Assembly (NCBI GenBank): GCA_947176045.1
Contig: CAMWPF010000036.1
Span: 1 to 9,731, forward strand
Length of the DNA stretch: 9,731 bases
Direction: 5' to 3'
DNA from: an uncultured Treponema sp.
GTDB lineage: Bacteria; Spirochaetota; Spirochaetia; Treponematales; Treponemataceae
The notes beneath the pieces were generated by a model, which was not told the origin of the DNA, did not search any database, and saw only the letters and a program-made list of their open reading frames with translations. Position 1 is the stretch's first letter, and every line of letters starts with the position of its first letter. Position numbers and translations under genes: made by a program. This document shows positions 7,314 to 9,731 of the stretch, one piece after another.

Positions 7314-7742
7314 TTACACTTCAAGCGGTTTCGGGTTCTGGCCTGCGTGCGGATGTTCCGCACCGGCGTAGATCTTTACATTGTCCATGAGCGCGCGCCC
7401 GAGACGTCCGTGCGGGAGCATTCCCTTGACCGCGAGGCGGACAGGATCTTCCGGATGTTTTTCTATCAACTTTGCGAATGTGTGCTGCTTGAGTCCGCCG
7501 ACGAATCCGGTGTACTTGTAGTAGATCTTCTTCTGCTCCTTGCCGCCGGAGACAGCGACCTTGCCGGCGTTGACAATCACCACATAGTCGCCCATATTCT
7601 GGCTCGGCGTAAAGGTCGCCTTTGTTTTTCCGCGGACAATGGCGGCCGCCTTCGCAGCGACGCGTCCAAGCGGCTTGCCGGCCGCATCGATGACAAACCA
7701 ACTGCGCTTCTGTTCCTGTTCTTTTACGAAAATCGTCTTCAT
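7314..7742 (-). CDS. rplM: 50S ribosomal protein L13
   Basis: This 142-residue protein is full length for L13, an early-assembling large-subunit protein. Visible signatures are MKTIFVKEQEQKRSWFVIDAAGKPLGRVA at the start, GDYVVIVNAGKVAVSGGK, YYKYTGFVGGLK, AVKGMLPHGRLGRALMDNVKIYAG and HPHAGQNP near the end. The ATG at 7742 has AAGG (7750-7753) 7 bases before it. It is the first gene of the leftward rplM-rpsI-recX cluster. The promoter lies at 7853-7880 and the leader is about 100 bases. That leader has a terminator-like hairpin, so attenuation or autogenous control is possible. L13 autoregulation through the rplM leader is known in E. coli, but the RNA here was not compared with it. Confidence 0.97.
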   Translation of the reverse strand: MKTIFVKEQEQKRSWFVIDAAGKPLGRVAAKAAAIVRGKTKATFTPSQNMGDYVVIVNAGKVAVSGGKEQKKIYYKYTGFVGGLKQHTFAKLIEKHPEDPVRLAVKGMLPHGRLGRALMDNVKIYAGAEHPHAGQNPKPLEV

Positions 7743-7807
7743 GTATATACCTTACTGAAAATAAAGTTCTGCGCGCATTCCATCCTTGCATCATGACGGA
7801 AAAACGC

Positions 7808-7834
7808 AAAACAGCGGTGAGCATCCGCTGCTTT
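7808..7834 (-). terminator. Terminator-like hairpin in the rplM leader
   Basis: Read on the - strand, AAAGCAGCGG pairs with CCGCTGTTTT around the loop ATGCTCA: a 6-bp GC-rich core, a G.U pair and three A.U pairs, followed by more U-rich sequence. The core arms are at 7825-7830 and 7812-7817. The hairpin starts about a dozen bases after the predicted rplM transcription start. It could therefore be an attenuator for rplM-rpsI-recX, a partial stop for the 79-aa gene upstream, or a simple leader hairpin. On the + strand the stem is followed by CTTTATAT, so it may work weakly in both directions. Confidence 0.55.
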
Positions 7835-7852
7835 ATATACGGGGTACGCTAT

Positions 7853-7880
7853 TTTATACTATTTCCCGCCATTCCGTCAA
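7853..7880 (-). promoter_or_regulatory. Sigma-70 type promoter of rplM-rpsI-recX
   Basis: On the - strand, TTGACG (7880-7875, five of six matches) is followed by 16 bases and TATAAA (7858-7853, five of six matches). The -35 lies 8 bases past the stop of the preceding 79-aa gene. The predicted start is near 7846, giving a leader of about 100 bases before the L13 ATG at 7742. Confidence 0.75.
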
Positions 7881-7888
7881 GACGGAAA

Positions 7889-8128
7889 TCACTTGCCTTC
7901 CGCCTCTTCGCGGGCGCGCGCCTCAAGCTCCTCCTTCTTCGCCTCGCCCTTGTCCTTGATATCCGCCGCACCGATGAACAGGCAGATCAATCCGAGGAAC
8001 GCCGCAAAAACCGGCGCGAAGCCTTTCAGGAACGCAACGACGTCCTCCCCCCACGCAAGCGGAAACTGCGGAAGCACCGCAAAAACCGTGAACGCAATCA
8101 AAATAATTCCCAAAAACAACGACACCAT
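7889..8128 (-). CDS. Small two-helix membrane protein, unknown function
   Basis: I do not recognise this 79-residue protein. It has a hydrophobic N-terminal segment (MVSLFLGIILIAFTVFAVL, 1-19) and a short loop with WGED (26-29). A second hydrophobic segment follows (about 37-55, ending FIGAAD). The last 23 residues are strongly charged and Lys/Glu/Ala-rich (KDKGEAKKEELEARAREEAEGK), probably a helical cytoplasmic tail. The reading frame is supported by AGGAG (8136-8140) 7 bases before the ATG at 8128, a plausible own promoter at 8229-8257, and a good hydrophobic/charged layout. The frame is open further upstream to 8257, but that extension crosses the promoter and lacks a ribosome site. It sits just before rplM on the same strand. 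A role as a small membrane or stress protein is only a guess. Longer overlapping + strand frames look like antisense shadows. Confidence 0.75.
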   Translation of the reverse strand: MVSLFLGIILIAFTVFAVLPQFPLAWGEDVVAFLKGFAPVFAAFLGLICLFIGAADIKDKGEAKKEELEARAREEAEGK

Positions 8129-8135
8129 ACTGCAA

Positions 8136-8140
8136 CTCCT
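8136..8140 (-). promoter_or_regulatory. Ribosome binding site of the 79-aa membrane protein
   Basis: AGGAG on the - strand lies 7 bases before the ATG at 8128. It chooses this ATG over the upstream in-frame starts. Confidence 0.7.
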
Positions 8141-8228
8141 GAACAATCCGGCTGGAAGCGCGTTCCGTCCGGAAAGATGCTTTGCGGGAACGACAGCGCC
8201 CCGCCCGCCTCCGCAGAGACGTCCACTT

Positions 8229-8257
8229 ACTATAATGCATAACGAACCAATCTGCAA
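8229..8257 (-). promoter_or_regulatory. Probable promoter of the 79-aa membrane protein gene
   Basis: On the - strand, TTGCAG (8257-8252, a weak -35) is followed by 17 bases and TATAGT (8234-8229, five of six matches). The predicted start is near 8222, with a GC-rich leader of about 95 bases. A perfect TATAAT in the opposite direction (8231-8236) overlaps the -10, so the site may fire both ways. Confidence 0.5.
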
Positions 8258-8273
8258 GTTTCAAATTGACTTT

Positions 8274-8314
8274 GCGGGGCGTATGCACGCTCCCCGCATT
8301 TCTTTTCTTTTTTT
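8274..8314 (+). terminator. Strong intrinsic terminator reading rightward
   Basis: GCGGGG (8274-8279) pairs with CCCCGC (8292-8297). The stem can continue as CGT (8280-8282) with ACG (8287-8289) around the loop ATGC after a two-base bulge. A T-rich tract follows (8299-8314, two runs of T separated by single C residues). The opposite strand lacks a U-tract after the stem, so the direction is +. No + strand gene lies before it nearer than sppA, about 2 kb upstream. Confidence 0.75.
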
Positions 8315-8464
8315 ATCCGCAACGTCTTGACAATTCCCGCCAATCACATCAATGTATGCGGTGATATGACTTTCAGCCGGAAGCGGACGCTCCCCTGCTG
8401 AAACGACAGTGCAAGACAAGCGGGGCGGCGGCTCCGGGGCATCCATCTTCCTGAAGGCGTCGCA

Positions 8465-8517
8465 TGCGGAATGTTCCGGCACGATGCGGCAGCGAAGACA
8501 ATGCGGAAATTTCCGCA
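8465..8517. promoter_or_regulatory. Candidate operator pair upstream of potA
   Basis: A perfect 16-bp palindrome TGCGGAAATTTCCGCA lies at 8502-8517. A related imperfect site TGCGGAATGTTCCG lies at 8465-8478 with the same arms. The centres are about 37 bp apart. A further half-site TGCGGA is at 8535-8540. The spacing and position before potA suggest a dimeric regulator. GCGGAA is a frequent codon-pair string in this genome, so the half-site alone means little. The full palindrome in non-coding DNA is the real evidence. Confidence 0.45.
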
Positions 8518-8540
8518 CGAACAACGTACGTATGTGCGGA
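8512..8540 (+). repeat. Inverted repeat just before the potA ribosome site
   Basis: TCCGCAC (8512-8518) and GTGCGGA (8534-8540) are perfect inverted 7-bp arms. The 15-base spacer includes the 8-bp palindrome ACGTACGT (8524-8531). The left arm is also the right half of the 16-bp palindrome, so the two structures exclude each other if this is transcribed. Confidence 0.6.
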
Positions 8541-8554
8541 TTATCATATTGAAC

Positions 8555-8559
8555 AGAGG
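8555..8559 (+). promoter_or_regulatory. Ribosome binding site of potA
   Basis: AGAGG lies 8 bases before the GTG at 8568. An in-frame TGA at 8550-8552 excludes a longer protein, so this site and the GTG define the start. Confidence 0.7.
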
Positions 8560-8567
8560 TTGCTTGC

Positions 8568-9731
8568 GTGAACGGAAGCCAGGTTGCCATCGAGCATGTC
8601 TCCAAGAAGTTCGGCGATTTTGTCGCGTTGGACGACATCGCCTTCACCATCAGGCAGGGAGAATTCTTTTCACTGCTCGGACCTTCCGGCTGCGGAAAGA
8701 CGACGCTGCTCCGCATCATCGCCGGCTTTGAATTCCCGGACGACGGCGCCGTCCTGTTCGACGAAAAGAACGTCGTTCCGCTTCCGCCGAACAAGCGCCA
8801 GTCGAACACTGTCTTCCAGACGTACGCGCTGTTTCCGCACATGACCGTCTACGAGAACATCGCATTTCCGCTGCGGCTGCGCAAGCTCGGCAAGCAGGAG
8901 ATCGACGAAAAAGTGCGCCGGTACGTCCATCTCGTCCAGCTCGACCAACACATCCATAAAAAGCCGAACCAGCTTTCCGGCGGGCAGAAGCAGCGCGTCG
9001 CCATCGCGAGGGCGCTCATCAACGAGCCGAAGGTCCTCCTGCTGGACGAGCCGCTTTCCGCGCTTGACGCGAAGCTGCGCGCGAGCCTCCTCATCGACTT
9101 GGACAACCTGCACGACAAAATCGGCATTACGTTCATCTATGTGACCCACGACCAGAGCGAGGCGCTCTCCGTCTCCGACAGGATCGCCGTCATGAACCAA
9201 GGGCACGTCCTGCAAGTCGGCACGCCGTTTGAAATCTATGAACGTCCGGCGACGCAGTTCGTGGCGCAGTTCATCGGCGAGACGAACCTCTTCGAGGCGA
9301 CCGTCGTCGACTGCGTTCCGCATCAGGCGCCGGGCAAGGAGCCCGACTTTATGGACACGCTGTCCGTGCCGTGCCTCGGACAGCAGGCGCCGCTCGCCTC
9401 GGACACGGAGGCGACCGCAAGCCTCGACCGCTATATGCAGGTTACCGACTACGAGCGGACGCAGCCGGGACAGAAGGTCGCCGTCTCCATCCGCCCGGAA
9501 AAGGTGCGGATCACGCTGGAGCCGCCGGAAACCGGCGGCCGGACAGACGTCAATGTCTTCAGCGGCATCGTCGAAGAGCCGATCTATTCCGGCTTCCAGT
9601 CGAAATTCTACGTGAAGCTGGAAACCGGCTCCATCATCAAAGTCTTCAAGCAGCACACGGACTACATGGATCAAGGGCCGGTCATCCGCTGGAAGGACAA
9701 GGTGTACGTCTCATGGGCCGCCGACGACGCG
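8568..9731 (+). CDS. potA: PotA, ATPase of a spermidine/putrescine ABC importer (3' end outside window)
   Basis: 388 codons are visible with no stop. The protein is the cytoplasmic ATPase that powers polyamine uptake with PotB, PotC and PotD, which would be expected downstream. ABC motifs in order are Walker A GPSGCGKTT (38-46), a Q-loop in VFQTYALFPHMTVYENIAF, the signature LSGGQKQRVAIARAL (136-150), Walker B LLLDEPLSALD (Asp160, Glu161) and the H-loop VTHDQSEA (His194). FVAQFIGETNLFEA (about 229-243) leads into a C-terminal TOBE-type regulatory domain with SIRPEK (307-312). The stretch between NLF and RPEK is about 70 residues, longer than I expect for PotA. GTG is the only reasonable start: an in-frame stop lies 6 codons upstream and AGAGG is well placed. 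Other CUT1-type importers (sugar, iron, phosphonate) have similar ATPases. The N-L-F-E and RPEK segments favour polyamines, but without neighbours the substrate is probable, not certain. Confidence 0.87.
   Translation, partial: MNGSQVAIEHVSKKFGDFVALDDIAFTIRQGEFFSLLGPSGCGKTTLLRIIAGFEFPDDGAVLFDEKNVVPLPPNKRQSNTVFQTYALFPHMTVYENIAFPLRLRKLGKQEIDEKVRRYVHLVQLDQHIHKKPNQLSGGQKQRVAIARALINEPKVLLLDEPLSALDAKLRASLLIDLDNLHDKIGITFIYVTHDQSEALSVSDRIAVMNQGHVLQVGTPFEIYERPATQFVAQFIGETNLFEATVVDCVPHQAPGKEPDFMDTLSVPCLGQQAPLASDTEATASLDRYMQVTDYERTQPGQKVAVSIRPEKVRITLEPPETGGRTDVNVFSGIVEEPIYSGFQSKFYVKLETGSIIKVFKQHTDYMDQGPVIRWKDKVYVSWAADDA

Larger units (their letters stand above)
8129..8567. other. Non-coding region between the 79-aa gene and potA
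   Basis: This 439-base stretch has no convincing gene on either strand. It holds the leader and promoter of the leftward 79-aa gene (8129-8257), a + strand terminator (8274-8314), and about 250 bases that probably contain the control region of potA. In the last part I see an isolated TTGACA at 8327-8332 without a well-spaced -10. I also see an extended -10-like TGATATGAC at 8362-8370 and a weak TATCAT at 8542-8547, as well as the palindromes at 8465-8540. The - strand frame crossing this stretch (8261-8842) is mostly antisense to potA and has no recognisable content. Confidence 0.6.

Noticed and set aside
7793..8330. Two long + strand open frames (149 and 145 codons) opposite the 79-aa gene
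   Set aside because: Both lack a ribosome site and have compositions (Arg/Lys- or Ser/Ala-rich) typical of antisense frames in GC-rich DNA. The - strand frame has a ribosome site, a promoter and membrane helices.
8327..8370. TTGACA at 8327-8332 plus TGATATGAC at 8362-8370 as a potA promoter
   Set aside because: The elements are about 30 bases apart, far from the 16-18 needed, and no -10 fits the TTGACA. Each alone is too weak to call.
8378..8462. Possible riboswitch or structured RNA in the GC-rich stretch before the palindromes
   Set aside because: A few short complementary runs of C and G can be found, but no known riboswitch core could be recognised.
8261..8842. A 193-codon - strand open frame crossing the potA start
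   Set aside because: Its first half is the antisense of the potA Walker A region and the rest is unrecognisable; no promoter or ribosome site supports it.
8670..9674. A 334-codon - strand open frame opposite potA
   Set aside because: potA with all ABC motifs occupies the + strand; the antisense frame shows no domain.
1..9731. Defence system, phage, insertion sequence, CRISPR array, tRNA or rRNA
   Set aside because: No transposase, integrase, toxin-antitoxin, array of spaced repeats or RNA gene signature was seen. SbcCD is a housekeeping repair complex, and nothing beside it suggests a defence island.

Overview
The window is a gene-dense piece of a GC-rich (roughly 60% by eye) bacterial chromosome. 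It holds one partial gene at each edge and seven complete protein genes. The best-fitting source is a spirochaete of the Treponema type. This rests on the style of the L13, S9, RecX and PotA proteins and on the recX-rpsI-rplM cluster. It is an inference from memory of these families and was not checked against a database.

Positions 1-4555 (+): the C-terminal end of a MATE-type multidrug/toxin efflux transporter, then sbcD and sbcC. These three genes are joined by ATGA stop/start overlaps, so they look like one translationally coupled operon. SbcD (Mre11-like nuclease) and SbcC (Rad50-like ATPase with a CPVC zinc hook) form the hairpin-cleaving SbcCD complex. SbcC carries a perfect 30-bp in-frame tandem duplication in its coiled coil.

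Positions 4552-6277 (+): a near-consensus sigma-70 promoter begins inside the last bases and stop codon of sbcC. Its -10 lies only 6 bases from the ATG of the next gene, a DUF975-type membrane protein, so that message may be leaderless. A signal peptide peptidase (SppA, S49 family, Ser129/Lys182) follows 23 bases later.

Positions 6274-7742 (-): rplM-rpsI-recX, read leftward from a good promoter at 7853-7880. The leader contains a terminator-like hairpin. recX appears to start at a TTG and converges on sppA, the two stop codons sharing one CTAG.

Positions 7889-8567: a small two-helix membrane protein of unknown function (79 aa, - strand) with its own promoter. A 439-base non-coding stretch follows. 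It contains a strong + strand intrinsic terminator with no + strand gene before it, and a cluster of palindromes upstream of potA.

Positions 8568-9731 (+): potA, the ATPase of a spermidine/putrescine ABC importer, starting at GTG and running off the window.

Most of the window is housekeeping. I found no new multi-gene system, phage, insertion sequence, CRISPR array, tRNA or rRNA. The points of interest are regulatory: the short-leader promoter, the L13 leader hairpin, the orphan terminator and the palindromes before potA.
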